Part shown: piece after piece, positions 7,558 through 15,737 of the stretch
Layout of the letters: each line of letters begins with the position of its first letter
How positions within the stretch are numbered: position 1 is the stretch's first letter
NCBI RefSeq assembly: GCF_025465275.1
Contig: NZ_JAODNK010000069.1
Location: forward strand, 1-41,626
Source: Nocardia sp.
GTDB taxonomy: Bacteria > Actinomycetota > Actinomycetes > Mycobacteriales > Mycobacteriaceae
Length of the DNA: 41,626 bases
Reading direction: 5' to 3'
Notes under the pieces: generated by a model
Database searches by the model: none
Told to the model about the DNA's origin: nothing
The model's input: only the letters and a program-made list of their open reading frames with translations
Made by a program: the position numbers and the translations under genes

Positions 7558-8933
7558 TCACCACCGCCGACCCCCGGAACGGAAAGACGCTCGCCACCTA
7601 CCGGTTCAGCAGCGATCGCGAGGTGGGCCAGCTGCTGCGCCGGGCGCAGATAGCGGTCCGCAATCACGCCGATATCCCGGTCACCCAGCGTGTCATGGGT
7701 TTTCGCGCCCTCGCCGAGCTGATGCGCACGCGGCGTGCGGAACTCGCGCTGCTGATCACCACCGAAATGGGCAAGCCGATCACGCAGTCCCGCGCCGAGA
7801 TCGACAAATGCGTTATGACCTGTGAGTACTACGCGGACCACATGCCGGAAATGCTTGCCCCGCAAAAGGTCGACGTATTGCCCGATGCCGGTACGGTCCG
7901 ATTGCGGCCGCTGGGCGTCATTCTGGCGATCATGCCGTGGAATTACCCGTTCTGGCAGGTGATCCGGGCCATGCTGCCCGCTGTCGCGGTCGGCAATGCC
8001 ATTGTGCTCAAACACGCCGACAATGTCACCGGCTGTGCGCGGGCGGTGCAGTCCATGTTCGACGAGGTGTTCGGGGCCGGAATCCTGAGCTGCGTCGTGC
8101 TGCCGACACACCGGGTTGCGCCGCTCATCGACGATCCGGCAATAGCGGGTGTCGCATTCACCGGCAGTAATCGCATCGGTGCGCTGGTCGCGGCGCGAGC
8201 CGGGCGCGCGGTGAAAAAGTCGGTGCTCGAGCTGGGCGGTTCCGATCCGCTCATCGTGCTGCGGGATGCCGATGTGCCCGCCGCCGCGGCCGCCGCGGTG
8301 CGCTCGCGCTACCTCAATGCCGGGCAGAGCTGTATTGCCGCCAAGCGAATCATTGTGGAGCGACGTGTCTTCCCGGAATTCGTCGAAGCCATGGTGAGCG
8401 GGCTCGACGAGCTGGTGTACGACGACCCGAGGTCGGCGAGTACCGAGATCGGGCCGATGGCGCGCGTCGATCTGCGCGATGAGCTGCGCCGGCAGTTCGA
8501 GGCGACCATCGCCGGCGGGGCACAGGTGTTGTTCGGCGGCAAGCCCGATGAACGGCCCGGGGCCTGGTTCCCGCCCACCCTGGTTCAGGTGCCCGATACC
8601 TCGGCTGTCGCCTTCCGCGAGGAGACCTTCGGGCCGCTGGGTGCGATCCTGCCCGTCGACTCACCGGCGGAGGCATTGGCCGCCGCCGGGACCTCCGTTT
8701 ACGGACTGAGCTGCTCGATCTGGGGCAGCGACCACGGCGTCATCGACTATCTGGCCGATGGCATCGACGCCGGCTCGGTCTTCGTCAACCGAATCTCCGA
8801 ATCCGATCCCCGCCTGCCCGTCGGCGGCGTCAAGGCCAGCGGCTACGGCCGCGAGCTCGGGCAGTACGGGCTCGCCGAATTCGCCAATATCCAAGCGGTC
8901 CGCACCGCCACGATCTCCAGGAGCAATCGATGA
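7554..8933 (+). CDS. NAD(P)-dependent aldehyde dehydrogenase, succinate-semialdehyde type
   Basis: Aldehyde dehydrogenase of 459 aa. Catalytic base Glu226 lies in VLELGGSDP and the nucleophile Cys260 in YLNAGQSCIAAKR. The cofactor pocket shows IMPWNYPFWQ and FTGSNRIG. The short N-terminus and the NAGQSC form match the GabD1/Sad subfamily of small semialdehyde dehydrogenases. It starts at GTG 7554, overlapping the decarboxylase beta stop, and its last four bases overlap the next gene. Its place straight after a 2-oxoacid decarboxylase suggests it oxidises the aldehyde that enzyme releases (inference). Confidence 0.88.
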   Translation: MITTADPRNGKTLATYRFSSDREVGQLLRRAQIAVRNHADIPVTQRVMGFRALAELMRTRRAELALLITTEMGKPITQSRAEIDKCVMTCEYYADHMPEMLAPQKVDVLPDAGTVRLRPLGVILAIMPWNYPFWQVIRAMLPAVAVGNAIVLKHADNVTGCARAVQSMFDEVFGAGILSCVVLPTHRVAPLIDDPAIAGVAFTGSNRIGALVAARAGRAVKKSVLELGGSDPLIVLRDADVPAAAAAAVRSRYLNAGQSCIAAKRIIVERRVFPEFVEAMVSGLDELVYDDPRSASTEIGPMARVDLRDELRRQFEATIAGGAQVLFGGKPDERPGAWFPPTLVQVPDTSAVAFREETFGPLGAILPVDSPAEALAAAGTSVYGLSCSIWGSDHGVIDYLADGIDAGSVFVNRISESDPRLPVGGVKASGYGRELGQYGLAEFANIQAVRTATISRSNR

Positions 8934-10063
8934 CCATCGCCACTATTCGTACCCGCGCGGTAGGCGTCCCCGTCGACAAGCCGACCCGAATGTCCAATCG
9001 CGACTTGAATTTCCGGCACTATCTGCTGGTCGAGGTCACGACCACCGATGGCGCGACCGGAGTCGGGTACACCTATGCCGGGACCGGGTCGGGGCTGCTC
9101 GCCAAGTCCGCGGTCGATGATCTGCTGGCGCGGGTGTACATCGGCGACGACGCCAATGATGTAGTGGGACTGTGGGACCGGGCCTATCAGGAAACCCTGC
9201 TCGAAGGCCGCCGCGGCACCGTCCTGCGCGCGCTTTCGGCGATCGATATCGCGCTGTGGGATCTGCGCGCCAAACAGGCCGGACTGCCGCTGGTGAATCT
9301 GCTCGGCGGATCGACCACCGCACTGCCTGCCTACGCCTCCGGCGGGTACTACCGTCCGGACGACGGCGAGTGGACCGATGCGGTGGTGCGGGAGATCGAA
9401 TTCAATGTCTCCCAAGGGTTCACCGATCACAAGATCAAGGTGGGCGGGCTGTCGGTGGCCGAGGACTCCCGCCGGGTCGCGGCCGCGATCGCAGCCATCG
9501 GAGATACCGGACGCCTGGCCCTGGATGCCAATAACGCCTATCGGTCGGTCCATGAAGCCCGCACTGCCATAGCGGCTTTCGAGCGCGCCGCGGGCGACAC
9601 CCCGCTGTGGTGGTTCGAGGAGCCGCTGTCCCCGGAGGCAAACGCCGGCCATGCCGAATTGTCGCGCACCGTGCGCACCCCCATCGCCACCGGTGAAATC
9701 CATCAAACCCGCTGGGAATTCCGCCCTCTCATCGAATCCGGCATTCCCATCCTGCAATGCGATGCGGCCGTGGCCGGCGGCGTCACCGAATGGCTGCGCA
9801 TCGCCCATACCGCCGACACCTTCGGCCTCCAGATGGCCCCGCACTGGCACCACAACCTGCACGCCCATCTGTGCGGCGCGGTCTCCAACACCCTGGTCGT
9901 CGAGTACTTCGCCTTGGAGAAGGGCATCTACAACTTCGAAACTCTACTCACCCCGGAAACCCGGCTCAGGTACGGCGGCAACCACATCTTCCTTCCCGAA
10001 CGCCCCGGCCTGGGTATCGAATTCGATGAGGCGGTAGTGCGCAAATACGAACTCATGAGCTGA
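8930..10063 (+). CDS. Mandelate racemase/muconate lactonizing enzyme family protein (probable acid-sugar dehydratase)
   Basis: Enolase-superfamily enzyme of 377 aa: capping domain about 1-120, then a barrel. Catalytic residues of the mandelate racemase subgroup are visible: Lys168-x-Lys170 (DHKIKVGG), Mg2+ ligands Asp199 (LALDANNAY), Glu230/231 (WWFEEPLSP) and Glu256 (IATGEIHQTR), and the Asp278...His305 pair (LQCDAAVAGG, MAPHWHHN). Both the KxK and the His/Asp acid-base sets are present, as in sugar-acid dehydratases and racemases. The start ATGA overlaps the dehydrogenase stop. It is the last gene of the operon. Dehydration of a 2,3-dihydroxy acid to a 2-oxo acid would feed the decarboxylase; specificity cannot be read here. 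Confidence 0.86.
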   Translation: MTIATIRTRAVGVPVDKPTRMSNRDLNFRHYLLVEVTTTDGATGVGYTYAGTGSGLLAKSAVDDLLARVYIGDDANDVVGLWDRAYQETLLEGRRGTVLRALSAIDIALWDLRAKQAGLPLVNLLGGSTTALPAYASGGYYRPDDGEWTDAVVREIEFNVSQGFTDHKIKVGGLSVAEDSRRVAAAIAAIGDTGRLALDANNAYRSVHEARTAIAAFERAAGDTPLWWFEEPLSPEANAGHAELSRTVRTPIATGEIHQTRWEFRPLIESGIPILQCDAAVAGGVTEWLRIAHTADTFGLQMAPHWHHNLHAHLCGAVSNTLVVEYFALEKGIYNFETLLTPETRLRYGGNHIFLPERPGLGIEFDEAVVRKYELMS

Positions 10064-10086
10064 CGTCTCGGCATGTGCCTCATCGG

Positions 10087-10120
10087 TGCCCGGCACAGCG
10101 GTTGATTCCGCAGCCGGGCA
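10087..10120. terminator. Hairpin between the convergent 10063 and 10133 gene ends
   Basis: Eight-base arms TGCCCGGC and GCCGGGCA enclose a second short stem (GCGG/CCGC around TTGATT). It lies in the 69-bp gap between two convergent stops, the place expected for a two-way terminator. No T run on either side. Confidence 0.5.
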
Positions 10121-10132
10121 GCCGGTTTCGGG

Positions 10133-11650
10133 TTAGCGGCGTCCGGGACGCAGCAGTTTCCCTATGCGCAATTGTGTGCGGCGCAGCAGGAACATCTGCT
10201 CGATCTGCTTCTGCTTGGCGGGGCCGAACGGCGGGATGAAGGCTTCTATGCCGCCGGCGCCGCGGCCGAGGACAACCTTGCCGCGCGGATTGGAGAATTC
10301 GCGGAAGCCGTCGTGGCCGTGGTGGCGGCCATAGCCGCTATTGCCGCTGCCACCGAATCCGAGGGTGTGCAATCCGCCCTGCATGGCGCAGATATTCACA
10401 CAGAATCCGCCGGATGCCGTGTCCTGCTCGAGTTTCCGGGCGAGGGCATCGTCGTTGGTGAAGACGTACAGGCCCAGCGGTCGTTCGCCGCGCTGGATCT
10501 GCGCCACCGCGTCGTCGAGGGAGTCGTAGGGGATGACGGGCAGCACCGGGCCGAAGATCTCCTCCTGCATCATCCGCAGTTTCGGATCGGGATCGATGAC
10601 GAGCGAGACCGGCAGGCGGCGCGTGCCGGTATCGGTGCCGCCCTTCGCATCGAGCTGGATCACCTCGGCACCGGACGTGCGCGCCTCCTCCACCAGTGCC
10701 ACTTGCCGTTCGAAGTGGCGCTCACTGATGATCCCGGTGGCATTGTCGCTGCCGGAGTAATCGCTCAGCTCACCGTCGAACGTCGCCTTCGCGATCCGCA
10801 CAAAATCGTCGATTCGATTGCGCGGCACCAGAACATGGTCGACCGAAATGCACATCTGACCGCTCTTGACGAGTTTGATGCCGAGCACGCGGCGCAGGTG
10901 ATCCGCGAGCGCCTGCTCGTCTCCGAAGATATCGTCGGCAAAAATGGTCGGGTTCTTGCCACCCAATTCGAGGGTGACAGGCGTCAGGTTCGCACCGGCG
11001 GCCTGTGCGACCAGGCGGCCGACTTCGGGATTGCCGGTGAAAAGCAGGTGATCCCAAGGAATTTCGGAGAAGGCCTGACCCAACTCGATGCCGCCGTTGA
11101 CCACCGTGACGTGATCGGGGTCGAAGGTCTCGGCGACCATCTTCGCCACCAGCGCACCGCAGGCCGGCGTGAACTCCGACATCTTGATGATCACCCGGTT
11201 GCCCGCGGCGAGCATATCGGCGAGCGGACCCAGCGACAGATCGAACGGGAAGTTCCACGGCACAATGATTCCGGTGACACCCTTGGGCTGCCAAGCGACC
11301 GAGGCACTGCTGGTGCCGAACGCCAGCCGATCGATCGGACGCTTCTCGGCCCGCATCCAGCCCCTGAGGTGCTTGGCATTGGCGATCGCCCGGTTCGCGA
11401 CACCGGCGATCTCGATGACGTCGGACGTCGCCGCCGGGTGCGCACCGAAATCAGTGGCCAGCGCCTCCTGGATTTGGCGGCGATGGGCGAACAGGGCGTC
11501 GGCCAGGGCGTACAGATGCGCCCTGCGCTCGCGCGCATCCGGGAACGGGTGTGCGAGATACGCGGTCCGGTGCGCGTCGTAGGACTTCTGCAGCTGAGCG
11601 ATCGCCTCGGTATCCGGTACAGCGGTGGCATTCGGAGTGGCTGTGGACAT
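10133..11650 (-). CDS. Coniferyl-aldehyde dehydrogenase-type aldehyde dehydrogenase
   Basis: Aldehyde dehydrogenase of 505 aa. Glu228 (LELGGKNPTIF) and Cys267 (VKSGQMCISVDHVL) are the catalytic pair; IIVPWNFPFDLSLGPLADMLAAGN and FTGNPEVGRLVAQAAG belong to the nucleotide site. The long C-terminal part with GFGGSGNSGYGRHHGHDGFREFSNPRG is typical of the coniferyl-aldehyde dehydrogenase (CalB-like) branch acting on aromatic or long-chain aldehydes. Monocistronic on the minus strand, convergent with the enolase-superfamily gene; 108 bp separate its start from the response regulator's stop. In that gap, CGCTTGAT (11668-11675) and ATCAAGCG (11708-11715) form spaced arms that could bind a regulator. 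Confidence 0.87.
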   Translation of the reverse strand: MSTATPNATAVPDTEAIAQLQKSYDAHRTAYLAHPFPDARERRAHLYALADALFAHRRQIQEALATDFGAHPAATSDVIEIAGVANRAIANAKHLRGWMRAEKRPIDRLAFGTSSASVAWQPKGVTGIIVPWNFPFDLSLGPLADMLAAGNRVIIKMSEFTPACGALVAKMVAETFDPDHVTVVNGGIELGQAFSEIPWDHLLFTGNPEVGRLVAQAAGANLTPVTLELGGKNPTIFADDIFGDEQALADHLRRVLGIKLVKSGQMCISVDHVLVPRNRIDDFVRIAKATFDGELSDYSGSDNATGIISERHFERQVALVEEARTSGAEVIQLDAKGGTDTGTRRLPVSLVIDPDPKLRMMQEEIFGPVLPVIPYDSLDDAVAQIQRGERPLGLYVFTNDDALARKLEQDTASGGFCVNICAMQGGLHTLGFGGSGNSGYGRHHGHDGFREFSNPRGKVVLGRGAGGIEAFIPPFGPAKQKQIEQMFLLRRTQLRIGKLLRPGRR

Positions 11651-11758
11651 TGAACTACCTCTGGTTCCGCTTGATTCGTGGCGGATGGCGTCGAACGAAG
11701 TCGGCCCATCAAGCGAAGCACGTCCGCGATCCTATGGCGGCGGAATGAGCAGGACCGC

Positions 11759-12487
11759 TTACGCGGTCGACAGGCGGAGTGAGTAGCCCACCCCTCGGAC
11801 GGTGTGGATCAGGGGCGGGCCCTGGGCATCGATCTTGCGGCGTAGTTGGCTGACGAAGGTTTCGACTACTCGTTCGCCGCGTCCTTCCTCGGCTTCCCAG
11901 ACGCGATCGAGGATTTGGCGTTTGCTGACGACCTTGCCGACATTCAGCATGAGGTAGCGCAGGAGGTTGAACTCGGTGGCCGACAGCCAGATCGATTCAC
12001 CGGCACGCCGGACGACGTGGGCTTCGGAATCGAGTTCCAGGTCGGCGACGCGCAGATGGCCCGAGGCCTCGGCGTCGGAGACGCGGCTGCGACGCAGGAT
12101 CGCCTGCAGCCGGAGCACCACCTCTTCGAGGCTGAACGGTTTGGTCACGTAGTCGTCACCACCGGCGGCGAGCCCGGCCAGGCGGTCGGCCACGGCATCA
12201 CGGGCGGTCAGGAACAGCACCGGGATATCGCTGCCGCGATCACGTAGTCGCTGCGCCACGGTGAATCCGTCGATATCTGGCAGCATCACGTCGAGCACGA
12301 TGATGTCCGGCCGATGTGTCGCGGCGGAGGCCAGGGCGCCGCGGCCGCTATCGGCGGAATGCACCTCGAATCCGCTCAAGCGCAGGGCGGAACCGAGCAG
12401 GTCCAGGATGAAGGGCTCATCGTCGACTACGAGGACGGAGGCCTCGCCCCGTGCGGATCGGTCGGTCACGAAACCCACCATAGGCAC
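11759..12487 (-). CDS. OmpR/PhoB-type response regulator
   Basis: Two-component response regulator of 242 aa. The receiver domain (about 17-130) has the acidic pair in VLVVDDEPF, the phospho-acceptor Asp66 (IIVLDVMLP), Thr94 (LFLTARD) and Lys116 (YVTKPFS). The C-terminal winged helix (about 145-240) ends with VETFVSQLRRKIDAQGPPLIHTVRGVGYSLR. This layout is the MprA/TcrX/TrcR group of actinobacteria. It follows two histidine kinase genes on the same strand, 33 bp after the nearer one. Which kinase phosphorylates it cannot be told from sequence. Confidence 0.92.
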   Translation of the reverse strand: MPMVGFVTDRSARGEASVLVVDDEPFILDLLGSALRLSGFEVHSADSGRGALASAATHRPDIIVLDVMLPDIDGFTVAQRLRDRGSDIPVLFLTARDAVADRLAGLAAGGDDYVTKPFSLEEVVLRLQAILRRSRVSDAEASGHLRVADLELDSEAHVVRRAGESIWLSATEFNLLRYLMLNVGKVVSKRQILDRVWEAEEGRGERVVETFVSQLRRKIDAQGPPLIHTVRGVGYSLRLSTA

Positions 12488-12520
12488 AATCCGGGCATAA
12501 CGTGCGGCAACCTTGCCTGG

Positions 12521-14017
12521 TCACAGGGTGCGCGGCAGGCACACCGTGAAGGTGGCGCCCTCGCCCGGCACGGTATCGAGTGTCACCTGCCCGCCGTGCG
12601 CGACAACGAGCGCCTGCACAATGGACAAGCCGAGTCCGGTACCGCCGCTGGCGCGGGTCCGCGAGGCATCGGTGCGATAGAAGCGTTCGAACACCCGGGC
12701 CGCCGACTCCGGCGAGAGCCCCGGTCCGCCGTCGACGACGTCGACCCGGACCTCATCGGGAAAAGGAGTGAGCCGCACCGTGATCGGCGCCTGCACCGGA
12801 GTGTGGGTCAGCGCATTGCCGACCAGATTCGTCAGCACCTGACGCAATCGGGTCTCATCGCCGATCACCTGCAACGTGCCCTCACCCGGCAGCACCTCCA
12901 GGCGGATCGAACGGTCCGGCCCCTCGGGAGCGGGCTTCTGCCGGGCCGCGATGGCTTGCGCGTTGTGCACCGTATCGCCTGCAATCAGCAAGAGATCCAC
13001 CGGTTTTCGCGCCAGGGGGCGATTCGCGTCGACCCGCGCCAGCATGAGCAGATCCTCGACCAGCAGACCCATCCGGGACGCCTCGTTCTCGATTCTGGTG
13101 AGCACACCCGCCGCATCGGTGCTGGCGCCCTGCCGATACAGCTCCGCGAAACCACGAATCGTGGTGAGCGGGGTCCGCAATTCGTGGCTGGCATCGGCAA
13201 TGAAGCGGCGCATCTTGGCTTCCGAACGCCGCGCGGCCTCCTCCGACGCCTCGGTCGCCGCCACCCCGTGCTGAATCTGGGCCAGCATCTCGTTGAGCGA
13301 CCGCGCCAGATGATCGACCTCGGTATCGACGCCCCGCACGGGCACGCGCCGATGCAGGTCACCTCCGGCAATGGCGGCGGCCGTCTCTTCCACCTGCCGC
13401 AGCGGCCGCAGGCTGCGGCGGACCACCAGATAGCCACCGATACCGAGCAGCAGCAAAGCCGTTGCGCCGGTAGCGAGTTCGAAGTAGATCAAGCCGGACA
13501 CCGTTTGCAGGTTGTCCGCCAGCGATACCCCGATCGTGGTCGAGCCGTTCTTGTTGGTGACGGTCAGGACCCGCCATCTGGTTGTCGAACCGGCTGTCGA
13601 ACCGACCGTGGCCGGGGTGCTTCCGGTGTAACCGTCCAGATCCGGCGTGGAACTGTCCCCGCCGGCCACCTGCGAATAGACCTGTCCGTCAGGACCTTTG
13701 CGCAGTTCGAAGTACCGGCGCGGCTGCTCACCCTCCAACCGCCCTGTATTCGGCGGCCGCTGGGCGTCGGCCGGCACCCACACGGTGTGACCGTCATCGG
13801 TCTGAATCTGTTTCATCGCCCGTGGCAGTGCCCAGCTGCGCGCGGCGTCGTACAACTGCTCATCGGTGCGCGACGTCAGCGATCGTGACAGCGCCGACGT
13901 CAATGCCACACCGGACACCATGAGGACCAGCGCGGCCAGCCCCACCATCGCGACCACCAGGCCGATTCGCAGCGGGACCGATGACACCCGCAGCCCTAGC
14001 GACTCCCGCAGCTTCAC
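12521..14017 (-). CDS. Sensor histidine kinase (proximal to the response regulator)
   Basis: Membrane sensor kinase of 498 aa from a GTG start. First transmembrane helix at about 18-40, an extracytoplasmic sensor of about 135 residues, and a second helix at about 178-200. A HAMP linker follows (RRSLRPLRQVEETAAAIAGGD), then the phospho-acceptor His278 in DASHELRTPLTTIRGFAELY. The ATPase has the N box NLVGNALTHT, G1 VDGGPGL and G2 GTGLGLSIV. Just 33 bp upstream of the response regulator gene, so it is the probable cognate kinase. The kinase domain closely parallels that of the next gene (14164-15690), pointing to an old duplication. Confidence 0.92.
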   Translation of the reverse strand: MKLRESLGLRVSSVPLRIGLVVAMVGLAALVLMVSGVALTSALSRSLTSRTDEQLYDAARSWALPRAMKQIQTDDGHTVWVPADAQRPPNTGRLEGEQPRRYFELRKGPDGQVYSQVAGGDSSTPDLDGYTGSTPATVGSTAGSTTRWRVLTVTNKNGSTTIGVSLADNLQTVSGLIYFELATGATALLLLGIGGYLVVRRSLRPLRQVEETAAAIAGGDLHRRVPVRGVDTEVDHLARSLNEMLAQIQHGVAATEASEEAARRSEAKMRRFIADASHELRTPLTTIRGFAELYRQGASTDAAGVLTRIENEASRMGLLVEDLLMLARVDANRPLARKPVDLLLIAGDTVHNAQAIAARQKPAPEGPDRSIRLEVLPGEGTLQVIGDETRLRQVLTNLVGNALTHTPVQAPITVRLTPFPDEVRVDVVDGGPGLSPESAARVFERFYRTDASRTRASGGTGLGLSIVQALVVAHGGQVTLDTVPGEGATFTVCLPRTL

Positions 14018-14163
14018 TTCCGGCTCGGCCGCAGTTCACGCGGCCCGCAGCCGAGAATTCGTACCTGCGGGATTCGGTTCCTCATACAGCCCATCGTTCC
14101 CGTACCAACCCTCTCCATACTTAAAGTGAGCTGGGGGTTTCCTGTGAACCATGCGGGAAGCCG

Positions 14164-15690
14164 TCAGGCGGGCCTGCCGGACGGGCCGGAGACGACGTCG
14201 CCGAGTGCGAAATGGACCCGGAAGACCGTCCCGCGCTCGCGCTCATCGAGCAGTTGGATCCGAGCGCCGTGAGCCGTGACGATGGCAGCCACGATTGCCA
14301 GACCCAATCCGGAACCACCTGCGCGGGAACGTGATTCATCAACTCGATAGAAGCGGTCGAAGATGTGGGGCGCCTTCTCCACCGGAATCCCCGGACCGTT
14401 GTCCCGCACTTCGATCACCGCGAATTCGCCGGAATCGGCAAGGCTGCCACCGGATTCCGCGAGTACGCCCGCACTCGTCGGCGCGGTCGTACGATCGACC
14501 GCGACATCGATCGCAGCGGTAGCCGGGGTGTGCGTGAGGCAATTGCCCACCAGATTGGTCAGCACCTGACGCAGTCGATACTCATCCGCTTCGATACGCA
14601 CCGGGCCGTCCGGAAGATGCAGCCGGACAATGCGTTCGGGCTGGCGCGTGACGGCATCCTGCACCACATCACCGGCTACCGCCGACAGATCCACATCGGC
14701 GAGCACCAGCGGGCGCTCCTCGTCGAGCCGGGCCAGCAGCAGCAGATCGTCGACGAGCAGGCCCATGCGAACGGCCTCGCTCTCGATGCGGCCCATCATG
14801 CGCTCCAGCTCCGCAGGTGTTGTCGCACCCCCGTGGCGGTACAGCTCCGCATAACCGCGAATCGAGGTCAGTGGCGTCCGCAGCTCATGCGAAGCGTCCG
14901 CGACGAACAATCGCATCCGCTCCTCGGACTCCTCCAACCGGCGCAGCGTCGAGGACAACCGGGCCAGCATCACATTGAACGCCGTACCCAGCCGTCCCGT
15001 CTCGGTATGCGAATCAGTCTGTGCCACACGGCGATCGAGATCACCCGCGGCGATCGCCTGGGCGGTGTGCTCGATTCGCGTCAGCGGCATCAGACCCACG
15101 CGGACCATCCAGGCCGCGACAACTCCGAGCACCACGAGTACACCGATCCCACCCGCGAGCTCGATCGAGCGCAATTGCCGGCCAGTTGCGTGATAGGTGT
15201 CCAGCGACATCGCGACCGCGACGGTCCCGCCGCCCGGCTCGGACGGGCTCGACACCTGGACATTGGTGCGCACCCGCCACTGCACCGCCCCATCCACGTC
15301 CGGCACGGTGAACGGTTCACTCCCCCGCGCCCGAACCGATGCGGCATCCATCGCCGGCAGCGCGGGCGGTGCGACACCGTCACCGATCAACCCCGTCGAA
15401 GCTCCCGTTTTGTCGAAGAAGAAGACCCGGAACGGCGAGGGCAGATCGGCATCCGCCTCATCCGAGACATCCGGCGGCGGCGGTGGCGGGCGGTTCGACG
15501 AGGACATATCGATGGCTACCGCGTCGATCTGCGCATCGATGCGGGCCAGTTCGGACCGGCCGAGCAGACTCACACCGAGCACGCCGAACACGATCAGCCC
15601 GATAGCGGTCATCACCAGCATCGTCACCAGCAACCGAGCCTGCAGAGTCCATCGGCGCCGCAGCCGCGCCACAGCCGTGCGTCCGTTCAC
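14164..15690 (-). CDS. Second sensor histidine kinase
   Basis: Membrane sensor kinase of 508 aa, GTG start. Transmembrane helices at about 20-44 and 178-200 enclose a sensor region that includes a run of six prolines (about residues 68-73) and is not alike to that of the neighbour. After a HAMP linker (MPLTRIEHTAQAIAAGD) comes His268 in DASHELRTPLTSIRGYAELY, N box NLVGNCLTHT, G1 RDNGPGIP and G2 GSGLGLAIV. An insert of about 20 Ser/Ala/Gly-rich residues precedes G1. All catalytic boxes are intact, so it is not a decayed copy. Separated from the other kinase by 146 bp, which may hold its own promoter; no second response regulator is nearby. Confidence 0.91.
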   Translation of the reverse strand: MNGRTAVARLRRRWTLQARLLVTMLVMTAIGLIVFGVLGVSLLGRSELARIDAQIDAVAIDMSSSNRPPPPPPDVSDEADADLPSPFRVFFFDKTGASTGLIGDGVAPPALPAMDAASVRARGSEPFTVPDVDGAVQWRVRTNVQVSSPSEPGGGTVAVAMSLDTYHATGRQLRSIELAGGIGVLVVLGVVAAWMVRVGLMPLTRIEHTAQAIAAGDLDRRVAQTDSHTETGRLGTAFNVMLARLSSTLRRLEESEERMRLFVADASHELRTPLTSIRGYAELYRHGGATTPAELERMMGRIESEAVRMGLLVDDLLLLARLDEERPLVLADVDLSAVAGDVVQDAVTRQPERIVRLHLPDGPVRIEADEYRLRQVLTNLVGNCLTHTPATAAIDVAVDRTTAPTSAGVLAESGGSLADSGEFAVIEVRDNGPGIPVEKAPHIFDRFYRVDESRSRAGGSGLGLAIVAAIVTAHGARIQLLDERERGTVFRVHFALGDVVSGPSGRPA

Positions 15691-15737
15691 GAGTCAAACA
15701 ATAGGCACAGGCATTGCCGGGACTTCCTGACAGCCGC

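Noticed and set aside
10172..11653. Open frame of 493 codons on the plus strand opposite the coniferyl-type dehydrogenase
   Set aside because: It mirrors a clearly recognised dehydrogenase, lacks any family motif, and is the usual antisense open frame of G/C-rich codon use.
12314..13888. Open frame of 524 codons on the plus strand opposite the response regulator and first kinase
   Set aside because: Spans two real genes in antisense and has no recognisable domain.
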